From positions 434,001 through 498,000 of the forward strand of contig JAXBDG010000019.1 in NCBI GenBank assembly GCA_036320915.1: DNA of 64,000 nt, read 5' to 3'. The notes below the pieces were generated by a model. That model did not search any database. It saw only the letters and a list, made by a program, of their open reading frames with translations, and was not told the origin of the DNA. The first letter of the stretch is position 1, and each line of letters opens with the position of its first letter. Source of the DNA: Linnemannia elongata. Its lineage: Eukaryota > Mortierellomycota > Mortierellomycetes > Mortierellales > Mortierellaceae. A program made the position numbers and the translations under genes. This document shows, in pieces, positions 33,667-44,519 of this stretch.

Positions 33667-36600
33667 ATGACCGTGCCCACGGACACGCTCAACCCTCCTG
33701 CTCCCTCACCTAAACAACGCCAACAACAACAACACCCACCCACCGCCACCAACACTAACCCAACATACTTTCGCCCTCCTTCACAGATGCAACCTACGGA
33801 CCCACAGCACCACCACCTCAAGGGATCTCACCCTCATCAGGCTCCACACTCACAACCCCGTCCCAAGGGTAGCTCTCTCCTCTCTTCTTGGCTCACAGGC
33901 TCCAGTAGTAATCCTAGCGCCTACAACACCAACCCTCACCCCCATCCACCACCCGTACGACAATATCATCCAGGTCCCGCCAATCCAATCGATCCTCGTT
34001 ATAATAGAAATCTACCTCCTCCTCCCGGCAGTCATTTAGCCGCTGGACCCCCCTCCGGCCCTTTGCCTGTTCACATTAGTCAATGGAATGACCCTCGCTT
34101 CCACCGCGACCATCCACCGATAGGAAGCTATAACCTGGATTATGGTCGTCGTGACGAAGAGAGAATGGATGTCGATCGCGCCCCTCACCCTCAATCTTCA
34201 CACCCGCCGCGTCACCAGCATTACCCTCCACAGGGGCACTTTCCAGCTGCTTCGCCCATTGACGCCACCACTCTCGGTCCTCACCCTCTACCCCCTCAAG
34301 GATGGGCCTTTTCCGAAATCCCTGTGAAGCGCAAGGGTAGAAAGCCCAAAGCCGCCAAGTCTGATGAAGAAGAGGACACCACTGGGACCAGCTCCGCAAA
34401 AGAAAAGAAGGCCAAGATCCCCAAAGAACCCAAACCGCCAAAGGAGCCCAAACCACCAAAGGAACCCAAGGAGAAGAAGATTAAAGAGCCCAAGCGCCCA
34501 AAGGAACCCAAGCAGAAGAAGCCCAAGAAGAGTGACAATGGCGACGTCGGAAACCATTCGGGAGCTAAGCCTGAACGATCAATTCTCAGCTTTTTTGACA
34601 GGTCGAACGCGGGATCAATCGCCAAGACTTCTGGCGGTACTACAAGTGAGGTAAAGCGAGTTATCAAAAAAAAGGCTACGACGATGAAAATATTGACCAT
34701 GAGCGATGATATCGTTAAGCGGTTGTGATAGCTGACCAGATCCGTTTTTTTTGTTTCATAGGACCATCGGGGAGAGTCAGTGACCGCATCATCTTCATCA
34801 AAATCGGTAAGGAACATCCCGCTTCCATTTATGTATTTGTTTTCGAGGCGTTGGGTCTCAAGGGTGCTAACGGCATTTCATTTTACTAAAAAATTTCTAG
34901 GGATTCAAGCAATCGTGTTTGTCGTTCGACGTGCTGGACCCTTCCAAGGCAGGAAACTATGTTAACATGGCGGTTTCGATGGACGATAGGCGTTTTGGAG
35001 GGTTTATGAAGGAGCTGCCAAAGTTGACGGGACGCGCACCGTATGAGGATCTCATGAGCGGACTGCTTTTGAGGAGCTCCAAGCTGCCCACTCTCAACAA
35101 CTTGGATCTGCACCACCCAGAGCTGGACATGGACATGCTGGCAGATGTCAAGATGGTTCATGAGTTCTTGAACACATTTGGCACACCTCTGGGATTAACT
35201 AAGGATTCTGGCGAATGGATCACATTTGGTAAGTACTGCCACAAGGCTTGTTCAAAGTTGCACGTTCCACTTCAAGCTCAGTCTGGACAACAGATTTATT
35301 TACACTCATATTTATTGCGCATTATAGACCTTCTGCTGTCTATGATCAGGAACCCCAGAATCGACAACCGACTCGTTGATCTCAGCTGTAAGATGGTCAT
35401 GGCAGCCTACGAGGAGGGTGAGTCACCCGAGATCACCCAGTTCAACTTTCCCTACTTTCTCGCCGCAGGTCCAGAGGCGGTCGTGGCTCGCAAGGAAAGA
35501 AAAGACACCAAAAAGAACAAATGGGCGCTGACGACGGCCTCCAAGAAAAGGATCCCTCCTATGAACCGTCTTGGTTCGATCGAGTACTCTGTTTATACAG
35601 TCGCCGATCGGATCGAGGCTTTGGTCAAGGCTCTGCACGACATCACATCCTCTCCTCGTTTCCACCGGTTTATGAGGGATGAAGTCGAGGAGAACATCAC
35701 CTCCTTGAAGCGACACAAGAGGAAACGCACCGAGGCCCGCAAAGAGATTGAGACGCTGACGCACGATCTGGAGCGGGATATGAAGGCCATTGAACAAGAG
35801 GCAGCTGAGCTGGAGAGGCAACGACAGGAGATCTTGAGCTCAGAGCGTGAGGGTGGACAAGTTGAGGAAGAGAACGAAGGCGGACGGACGTTGTCGCGAC
35901 AGCAGCGTCTGGCTCAAGCCAAGGACGCACGCAACAAAGCTAACGATCTCCTCAACCAGCAGAAGGCGCTTGCACAAGACCTTAAGGCCAAGGAGTCGCT
36001 TTGGGAGACCAAGAAGGAAGAACTCGACAATATTGTGTTGGATGATACGGAGATACAAAAGGACCACAACGTGCCTCTGACACAGTTGCGCGGAGGTCAT
36101 CCTGTCAACGGGGACGAGAACCTGCGTGTCGTTTGTCTTGGAAGCGATCGATGGGGTCGCAAGTACTGGTTCTGGAAAGAGTTTGGTGGCGTCATTATTG
36201 AGGACCGCGAACAAGTTGGACCTGATTTGAGCAAAGCTTCGACCTCAACATCAACACCGACAGAGGCAGCGACACCCGTGACAACCGCCTTGGAAGGAGA
36301 ATATCCAGGAGTGATCGCTAATGACGCAGAGAACAAACCCGATACCACCGCAGAAGATTCCTCAATGCACGATATCACCCAGCTCATGAAGACCATGGCC
36401 GAGCCTGATCTCGCTGGCGAAAAGTTCAGATCCACCAAGGATGCTATGTCGATCGACAATCTCTTGACCGGCAACCAGACGCCCGAGGTAACAAGCCCAT
36501 CCACCTTTGGCCAAACAACCTCAGCACCGCTCAATGCTCTCCCTGAAAAGGACATCCTGGACTATGGACCTATCCAAACCTGGAGCTTGATCTCAACCAG

Positions 36601-38179
36601 CAAGGAACTCGCGTCCCTGACTCGCGCCTTGAACGGAAAGGGTCTCCGCGAACGTGTCCTAAAAGCCTCTCTAATGACGATGCGCAAGCAGATTGAGGCC
36701 AGCTTCGATTTGATCAAGACGTGGGCAGGACGCGAGTACGCTGGCAAGAAGGAGCAATTGGTTTCGATCCTCGGCGCCGTCGGTCAGCCGTTGAGCGAGC
36801 ATGATTTCCAGCTGTTGTTGAAAAAACGCGGCAGGAAGAGTCGACAGGAGCTGGCCGACATTGCGGCCACTCAACACGAACACGACCTCGCTACTGCTGG
36901 TGGTGAAGACAAGGCCATGGAGGTGGATGGAGATGTCGGATCAGCTGACGAGTCTTTCCATATCGAGGTCGACATGACGGAGGAACACTCGGACGAAGGC
37001 GACCATGAAGCCGGTGGGGGCGAGGACAAGGAGCAGGATGGCAAGGAGGAAGCTGAAGATGCCATGGAGAATGGGTTCCTGGCTTTGGTCGCCCCCTCGG
37101 ATTATGGCCTTTCGACAGCAGAATACTTTGAGAATGCTGTCCAGATTGCGGAGGAGAAAGTCCGGGAATTGTCAGGCGCGATCTGTGATGGCGACAAGGA
37201 TGCCATTTTGAATGCTGTCAGGGAGTTGCAGTCGACCATGGATGGTGGTCAAGATAGCCAAATTCTGGCCACTGTCAAGGTTCTGGAGCACTGTTTGGAG
37301 GCTATGGATGAGACCGAATCTACCGAGGAAGATGCGCAGGGAGACGAGGGTCAGGAGGAGGGCGAGAAGACCAATTCTTCAGAGCTGAAGGAAGGCGAGA
37401 ACGATGCGTCAATGGAACAGGACGAGCCCAAGGCGTCGCCTACGATTGCGACAACGACTGTGACAATGACTGCGGAAAAGGAGACGCCTCTGTTCTCGAT
37501 CAGTGTCCACGTGAATGCAGGCCTGTTGAACTGGCTCAAGAACTATCACATCGACACTATGTTGAAGGAAGTCAAGACCTTTGGAGCCCTCCATGCATGG
37601 GTCGATGCCTGTACCCGCCTAGTCGCCAATGTTGTCTATGATGCCGATGAGAATGAGGAAGACGAGGAAGATCTGGACGGAGGTCGGGAGAAGGACCACG
37701 ATGCGGACGATGGTGAAGACCATGACAATGAGGATGACGATGAGGGTGAGGAAGAAGAGGAGGAACAAGACCATGACGATGACGAAGGAGAGGATGCGGG
37801 TGATGACAAGGGCGATGACGATGGTCGACAGGACGAAGAGGACGATGGTGATAACCATGATCGCCGTAGTCGTCAGCGCAAACCGCGCCAACAGGTGAGT
37901 GGACGGGTTCATTTTTTGTATAATTTTTGACGTGACTCTAGTAATTTTAGTGATGTGAGACTAACTGTGAGGGTTATGTTGTGGTTTCTTGTATTATAGG
38001 CTGCACCGGCGGTTGTGGGAGGACGAACACTGCGGTCGCGAGGCAAGGTGTCGTATGCGTACACGGTTGTTGAGGATGAAGAGGAGAACGAAGATGAAGA
38101 TGAGGATGAAGAAGAGGAAGAGGAGGAGGAAGATGAAGATGAAGCCCCGTTGCGGCGGTCCAAGAGAATCAGGCACTGA
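33667..38179 (+). CDS. DDT/WHIM-domain chromatin-remodelling protein, about 1367 aa
   Basis: Exons 33667-34650, 34762-34806, 34901-35228, 35328-37894 and 38000-38179 join in frame. The 99-nt stretch 35229-35327 is open throughout, but it starts GTAAGT and ends ATTATAG, and its removal restores a normal DDT core (WITF-DLLLSMIRNPRID). DDT and WHIM modules form a platform for ISWI-type remodellers. The N-terminus is Pro/Gln/His-rich. Then come AT-hook-like KRKGRKPK near residue 220 and a Lys/Pro repeat of KEPKPP units. DDT spans about 415-480 (ADVKMVHEFLNTFG), a coiled coil about 610-710, and a WHIM motif near 717 (VVCLGSDRWGRKYWFWKEFGG). The C-terminus is extremely acidic and ends in a basic KRIRH. 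No WAC domain is present, so it resembles Ioc3/RSF-like rather than Itc1/ACF1 types. Confidence 0.82.
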
Positions 38180-38662
38180 GCGATGAATTAAAGGTAGAAG
38201 GAGGAGTGTCTATACCGAATACTCCAAGAAAGCAAAACTAACGAAAAAAAGAATAAAACAACGAAGAGTGATTAGAACTAAGGGTCATGTCGGTTGAACC
38301 AAAACAAAGTGGCCAACCCGAATATACTGATCATGACCAGTGCAGTGATATCCATCTGATTGATGCGACTGGCTGCTGATCCTGGGCTTGAAACTACTTG
38401 TCTTCCTTGCGCCCAGGTTGACCGCTGCTCGATCATGTCTATCCGAGGCTATGATATGCGATATACGAGCTGTGCTTCTTTAGCGACTATTTATTTTTGT
38501 ATTCTTCCGGTCACCAGCCTTTTCTTCTTCTTCTTCTTTCCACACTTTTCTCTCAATAGTTCCTTCACCACATAAGCACACACACTGACACTTTCATCGT
38601 CCTTCTTCCACCTACACTTCACAGTCTAACACACTTAAACAATCAAACGGACAAAAACAGCA
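38180..38662. other. intergenic region between DDT/WHIM gene and the membrane protein gene
   Basis: This gap between two plus-strand genes carries a 3' end and the next promoter. It includes a CT-rich stretch (TTCTTCTTCTTCTTC near 38522). The remaining frames look compositional. No other gene is seen. Confidence 0.5.
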
Positions 38663-39914
38663 ATGACACCTTCCCCAGCAGCAGGCGGTTACCCCATCTA
38701 TGCCGACTCGGGTCCACTCCCTGGCCAAAACGTCGGTAATGCAGCCGCCTTCCTCGGACGCCGCTCTGTCCGCAATACCTGGATCGCTGTCTCGGTCCTT
38801 TGGGTTGTCTGGGCCATGCTCTTGTAAGTCACCTTTTTTCTCAGTTGCGATGCCTTTCCAGTCCTTTTGTGTTTTGCCTACAGGCCTATGCAGAATTTCC
38901 ATGTAATTCATTTTGTGCAACCTAGTGTTATTTAACTTCGCCACTCTCCATTTTCTGTGCATTTTTTATCTTTCAGTTTGGCGAGGCAGATGTTCGGGCC
39001 GACACGAGTCTATAACGTCCCGAGAAGCGGTGGAGTGGTCTCGTCCGGCGTCCCGGTGAGTGCCGATCAGGGACCCTACGATGTCCAGAATGGGGTGGGA
39101 CCTACGTCTAGCGGAGGTGTTGGTACCGGAGTCTCTGGTAACGGCGTTGCTACCACTGGTACTAGTGGCCACCACGGAACTGCTGCTCGTGGTGGATTCT
39201 TTACACGAGCTGTTGATAATGTCGTAAGTTTTACTCTGTTATGTTTCGGTTGTCTGCGGCGTGTGTGATAGGATCGCAGTTTTTGGTGATGGAGGTGAAT
39301 GTGATGCAATCGGTGATGTTGTGATACGACATTCTGACGCCCATCAACGTCAAACCCTTCCTTTTTTTTTTTGTATTTACGCGTCTGTGATCATGGATAG
39401 AGGGATAGAATCGATCGGACCTACAAGCTCATTCGGGACTTGACCTTGATGCTCCTCCTCGTCGTCGCCCTCAACTCCTTCGGTAAGTGTGATCACGCTG
39501 CTTCTCGTTTTGCTTTGACAATTGGCATGATAGTTAAGTGAAAGAAGAGCACGAGGTATCTAACGAATCACATTTAATACTCCAACTAGGCCTTGGCTCT
39601 GGCACCGCGGTCCTGATTCTTAGTTGGATCTTTGTAAGTTGCGTGCCCCTCCGGATCTTGTTGCAGTAGTTTTCCAGTGACGTCAATTTTTTTCAATCCC
39701 CTAGATACTGCGCTGATACTAACATCCTTAATTTTTCATCATACCCTCCCTTCCTCCTCATCCAAAATAGGTGGCAGTCGCATTGTTGTGGGCAGGACTG
39801 ATTATGCTGATCGAAAGCCGTATCATTGACCTGCTCCTGGGAACCCTCGAGATGTTGCTCCTTCTCGGAATCTTCATTTGCGCCTATGCTTTGGGCTGGT
39901 CCGTCCTCGACTGA
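38663..39914 (+). CDS. multi-pass membrane protein of unknown role, 225 aa in five exons
   Basis: Exons 38663-38823, 38977-39223, 39401-39482, 39590-39633 and 39771-39914 join to 678 nt. The first membrane segment (WIAVSVLWVVWAMLFLA) lies near residue 42. A Gly/Thr/Ser-rich loop of about 70 residues follows, with a basic amphipathic stretch (RDRIDRTYKLIRDL). Three further hydrophobic segments end the chain: LMLLLVVALNSFG, TAVLILSWIFVAVALLWAGLIMLI and LEMLLLLGIFICAYALGW. I recognise no family. The topology suggests an endomembrane protein. The exon chain is supported by phase and by membrane segments being interrupted cleanly at introns. Confidence 0.7.
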
Positions 39915-42066
39915 GTCTCCCACTATGACTATTACTGAGCTGCTCAAAATCTCCCTCAATCTTGTACTGTCGGGGTTGTTTTTTTCTATGCAAACACGCA
40001 ACTGCTGTCCCCGAGACTTTCCCCAGAGCCGACTCACATTATTTTTTTTTTGCTGTTCCCTTTCTTCATTCTCCACTTTCCATTTCCCTCCATTTTCCTC
40101 CACATACTTTGTACATACTCAACTCAATTGCTCAGTCGTTGTTAGTTTTATCAGTCCCCACTTGTCTTTTTCCATCCTCTTAGTTTTTGTTTCTACCTCG
40201 TGCGCACGCGCAAAGATTAACTATAAATTCCAACTACAATATTGTAACCTCTCCTCTGCGTTCTATGTTACATGAAATAAAACAACAGTGAAAAAAGAAA
40301 AAAAAAAAGTAGTGGGCGTATCGGCCTTCCAGATGGGGATGGACGTTGATAGACGTTGAGAACATTCAAGAACCAAACAAAACAAAAAATCAAAGTGGGC
40401 GATGTGATGGTCCTTGGAGATTTTTTTAGTTCTCTTTGTTTGTTTGTTCTTTTCACGAGGAACGGACGTGCGAGAGAGCCAGGCACAGACGATAACAGTA
40501 TTGGGCTTACACCTCCCCACATGCTAAGGAAGGGGAGAAAGGGGGGGGGGAGAACAAAAGAAAGGAAAAAAGGAGGGGACACAGTCGCAAGACAGCGTAA
40601 GCCCGACGAAGAAACGTTGTGAAGGCCTTGAGACGGATAGAATCACGTTCTGGAGACGGTGCAAACAGGCGGAGGGAAGAATATGATTCCAATGGTTGTC
40701 GGACTTCTGTGCTCTCACATGCTTGTCCTTATCCCACTTCACACACACCTGCCCTCCCTTTGCTCAGAAAAAAAATAATAAGAAAATGAACAAAAAGGAG
40801 ACTTTTCTTTTCTTGCTTACCCCTGGAATAATCGAGGCATTTGCGTTTTTGGTTCAAACATGAGCCAAAAGATACCACGTCCACTGTACATAAATGCACC
40901 ATGGCATGCACCCGCCTACGTCTCTTGCTCCATACAATTTCGCCCATGCATGACTTCCATGCCTTTTGCTTGACACGTCCTCTTGTTTCTCATACCCTTC
41001 TTTTCATTCACCCACACAAGTGCATAGATTGCATTTCAACCTTTCTACATGCGTACACTCTTTCAGTAATGCTCAGGAAGGAAGAAAGGCATCATGAAGC
41101 ATGAGGATGATCGGACTCGTCGTCTCTTGGCTCTCACAAAGAGTTGGAATAGACCATGAAATAGGATTTCCCACATGCTCAAATTTCCTTTCGCATTCTT
41201 TATTATTTTTACATGCACCTGAGAGCACTCTTGATCCTCATGTCCATATCCATCATGAGATTGACACAGCAACTACAGCAGACTAGAACTAGGTGAGATA
41301 GGGGAAATATGGCCAGGAATAAAGAAAGGTCTGAGCGTGGAGGACTAGAGATTGGGAAAGGAAAAAGGGAAAAACTAAGTGGTTTCTATCGTATGGGAAG
41401 AGGAGGGAGGAGTTGTAAATTGGATGAGGTTTGTTGGTCAGCATGAATGAAAGAGGTGTAAGCGTTGCGGAGAACTACTCAATTGGACCTTTGTTTGCTT
41501 TGCTGAACCATGCCCCTTTTCCCTCTTATCCTCGTGTAGCTCTTTTCACTTGTGGTTCATGTCTGATCGGACTCAAATAAATTACCTTTTCAAATGTCTG
41601 GATCCAGAACTGAACGAGAGAAAGAAAAGCCCACGAGTACATAAGCACTCCACTATTTTGTCCTTTGCTCTGTTTTTATTTCCTCGTCTTCACTTCCTTC
41701 TTCTACTTCTTCTTCTTCTTCTTCTTCTTCACTCCTTTCTTCTTCAAACCATCAATCTCCTTTCATTCTCCAAACAACAATCGCTCTTTCCCTTCTTTTG
41801 CTCTTCCTCAACGTTCGATTTTAATTCTGCAGGTAAACAACCTACTCCTGCCTACTTACACCAACCGACTGAAAGAATACAGTCGCACGCACCTGCTTTT
41901 TTCTCCACACAGAGGCACTGAAGAGGCTACAAAACAACCTAGGGCTTTCCATCGTTTAACCACATCTACATTCTCTTTGCATCTCTAACCCACATTCCCT
42001 GCATTCATTCTCTTCTCTCAGGCTAGACTCCATCTCATTCAACACACACCCACACGACCAAACAGG
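39915..42066. other. 2.15 kb region without a gene, upstream of DGAT1
   Basis: It includes the 3' end of the membrane protein gene (AATAAA at 40276-40281) and a long pyrimidine-rich DGAT1 upstream region with a TTCTTCTTC run at 41697-41730. The open frames are Phe/Leu/Ser-rich and look compositional. I see no RNA gene. Confidence 0.5.
40276..40281 (+). terminator. AATAAA poly(A) signal candidate
   Basis: A canonical hexamer about 360 nt past the stop codon of the multi-pass membrane protein gene. Confidence 0.35.
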
Positions 42067-44347
42067 ATGTCACAAGGAGACGCCATCACAGCATCACACA
42101 GCGACGGCACCGAAAAGCGTCATGACAGCACAACTAACATCCTCTCAGACGTGCCACCACAGACAAAGGACGTAAAGTCCTCGTCTTCAAAGAAGAAGAG
42201 GTCAACCTATCGCCACACTTTCCCAGTCCACACCAAGACCCTCCCCAGCCCGTTGTCTAAGGAGGCTCCACCTGAGAGTTATCGCGGCTTTGTCAACCTT
42301 GGCAGTAAGTTTTTTTTTTCTTCTTCCTTCGTTATTGTTTTGTGTGATCACTTGGTTTGTCGAGCGTGTAGAATATGATGAAGGAGCAACAAAAAAATAT
42401 AAGAAGGCAGGGCAAAGCACGCAAGAAAGGAGGAAACGATCCGATCCGGAAATGAAAAAAAAAAAAAAAATGGACAGACCACCATTCCAGTCTGCCAAGA
42501 ACAACTACAACAAACAACAACCAACGTCCAAGAACAAACTAAAACAGGACTAATGAAAATGGCATGGGCGTACAAATAGGACGGAGATAACAACGACAAA
42601 AAGGCACACAGACAAAAAGGACAGCAAAAAGGGGGGGTAAAAGGGACATGCCCCCCGAGGTCTCCTTCGTGATTGGCCAAATTGGCCCAAGCGAGACTTT
42701 CTATTCTTCCCTCTCCTCGTTCTCGTTTGTCTTGGTCGTGGGTTGTTGTGCTTTGTCATTCTGAATGCTGCCCTTCTTTTTCGGCTCTTAGAGGGAGCAG
42801 GGGTCCTTTATCGTCAACATTACCTATCTGTATCATTCATTCATTTGCTAACGCTTATCGTCTCCAATCGCCAAAAATAATTAGTGCTGTTGCTTTTCGG
42901 AAACAACATTCGTCTGATTATCGAAAATTACCAAAAGTACGGATTCTTGCTGTCGATTCCTGGATCAAACGTATCAAAGCAGGACTGGATCCTTGCTGGC
43001 TTGACCCATGCAATCCTCCCCCTCCATGTCATCGTTGCCTACCAGCTGGAACAGTGGGCTTCGCGCAAAGCCAAGGGATTCCGTAAGCGTCTCGCCGACC
43101 AAAAGGAGAACCCTACCACCAAAGACGACGAGGACAAGAAGGCGGTCCCAGCAGGAGACAAGGTTCGCGGCGGCAAGAAGGATACGAAGAACCTAACACT
43201 GGAGGAGCAGATCAAGGAGAACCGAAAGACAGTGGGCTGGCTCCACTTTGCGAACGTCTCGTTGATTCTCGGTTGGCCGTCGTTCATGTCGTACTTTGTG
43301 ATCTTCCACCCCTTCCTGGCGATGGGTTGTCTGATGACCAGTCTGATCCTCTTCCTCAAGATGGTTTCCTTTGCCCTCGTCAACCAGGATCTCCGCTATG
43401 CATACATCCAAGATACCCCTGCGACTGAACAGTCGTCCCCGCACTTGACAAAGGTCCATAACGATACCATCACCACCACCGACACTACCTCTGACGGCGC
43501 CACCACTACCACCACCTTGACCACCACTACCACTGTCGTCAAGACCATCACCGTCAAGAAGGATGCCGAGAAACACGGAGGCGCTTATCAGTATGAAGTC
43601 CACTACCCTCAAAATATCACCCCAGGAAACATTGGATACTTCTACCTCGCCCCTACCCTCTGTTATCAACCCTCTTACCCTCGCTCGACCGTCTTCCGCC
43701 CCTCGTTCTTCTTCAAGCGCGTCCTTGAGATTGTCACCTGCCTCGGAATGATGTACTTCCTCATCGAACAATACGCCACCCCAACCCTCCAGAACTCTGT
43801 CCGTGCTTTTGACGAACTGGCCTTTGGTCGCCTCCTCGAACGTGTCCTCAAACTCTCGACCACATCCGTCATCATTTGGCTTCTCATGTTCTACACCTTC
43901 TTCCACGCATTCTTCAACGCCCTCGCCGAGGTCCTCTATTTCGGTGACCGTCGCTTCTACCTCTCCTGGTGGAACGCCACTTCTGTGGGCATGTACTGGA
44001 AGACCTGGAACTCGCCCGTTTATACATTCTTCAAACGCCACGTCTACCTTCCCATGATCACCTCTGGCCACTCGGCTCTCACAGCGTCGGTTGTCATCTT
44101 CACCATCTCGGCCCTCCTCCACGAGGTCTTGATTGGTATCCCTACAAAGATGATCTACGGATACGCCTTTGCAGGAATGTTCTTCCAGATTCCTCTGATT
44201 GCCTTGACAGCTCCATTGGAGAAGTGGCGTGGAACTGGTTCAGGACTTGGAAACATGATCTTTTGGGTCTCGTTTACTATCCTTGGACAGCCTGCCTGTG
44301 CGCTCCTGTATTACTACCACTGGACCAAGCGCAGCATGAACGCATAG
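42067..44347 (+). CDS. DGAT1: diacylglycerol O-acyltransferase 1 (DGAT1, MBOAT family), 566 aa
   Basis: Exon 1 (42067-42304) joins exon 2 (42885-44347) across a 580-nt intron. DGAT1 makes triacylglycerol from diacylglycerol and acyl-CoA in the ER membrane. The N-terminus is polar with a basic KKKR patch. Membrane helices follow, with RKTVGWLHFANVSLILGWPSF and the conserved YPQNITPGNIGYFYLAPTLCYQPSYPR (family: NI..YF..PTLCYQ.SYPR). The FYxDWWN signature appears as FYLSWWN near residue 437, so Ser replaces the usual Asp; the next part (YWKTWNSPVYTFFKRHVYLP) is normal. The catalytic His is in SALLHEVLIG. Two inserts are unusual: a charged Lys/Asp-rich loop (about residues 150-190) and a Thr-rich loop (about 265-300). 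It converges with TOP2, with only 172 bp between stop codons. Confidence 0.93.
42305..42884 (+). other. 580-nt intron of DGAT1
   Basis: Begins GTAAGT and ends AATTAG. It is the longest intron supported in the window and contains A-rich and CT-rich stretches. No independent gene is apparent. A long first intron in a lipid-synthesis gene could hold regulatory sites, but none are identified. Confidence 0.75.
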
Positions 44348-44405
44348 ATAGCAACGTCTTCTTATTTAACGACCATACCTCTGCAGCATTTTTCATGACA
44401 TTTTG

Positions 44406-44411
44406 AATAAA
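44406..44411 (+). terminator. AATAAA poly(A) signal candidate of DGAT1
   Basis: The first AATAAA after the DGAT1 stop codon (59 nt away); another lies at 44488-44493. Both are in the short gap shared with the convergent TOP2 gene. Confidence 0.45.
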
Positions 44412-44426
44412 AAAAAGCGATAATAT

Positions 44427-44432
44427 TTTATT
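44427..44432 (-). terminator. AATAAA poly(A) signal candidate of TOP2
   Basis: TTTATT on the plus strand is AATAAA in the TOP2 direction, 88 nt past the TOP2 stop codon. It lies past the first DGAT1 signal in opposite orientation, so the two 3' ends probably overlap. Confidence 0.4.
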
Positions 44433-44519
44433 TTTTGCTCTTTGCAACTATTAATGTTTTTTGTGGTAGACGAGTGTATAAAAGTGTAATAAAAAAAGTG
44501 TAAAAAGAAGGAGACGCTT

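Noticed and set aside
43193..44122. A 309-residue minus-strand frame opposite DGAT1
   Set aside because: It mirrors the DGAT1 codons. The plus strand has family motifs along its whole length, so the reverse frame is a by-product of codon bias.
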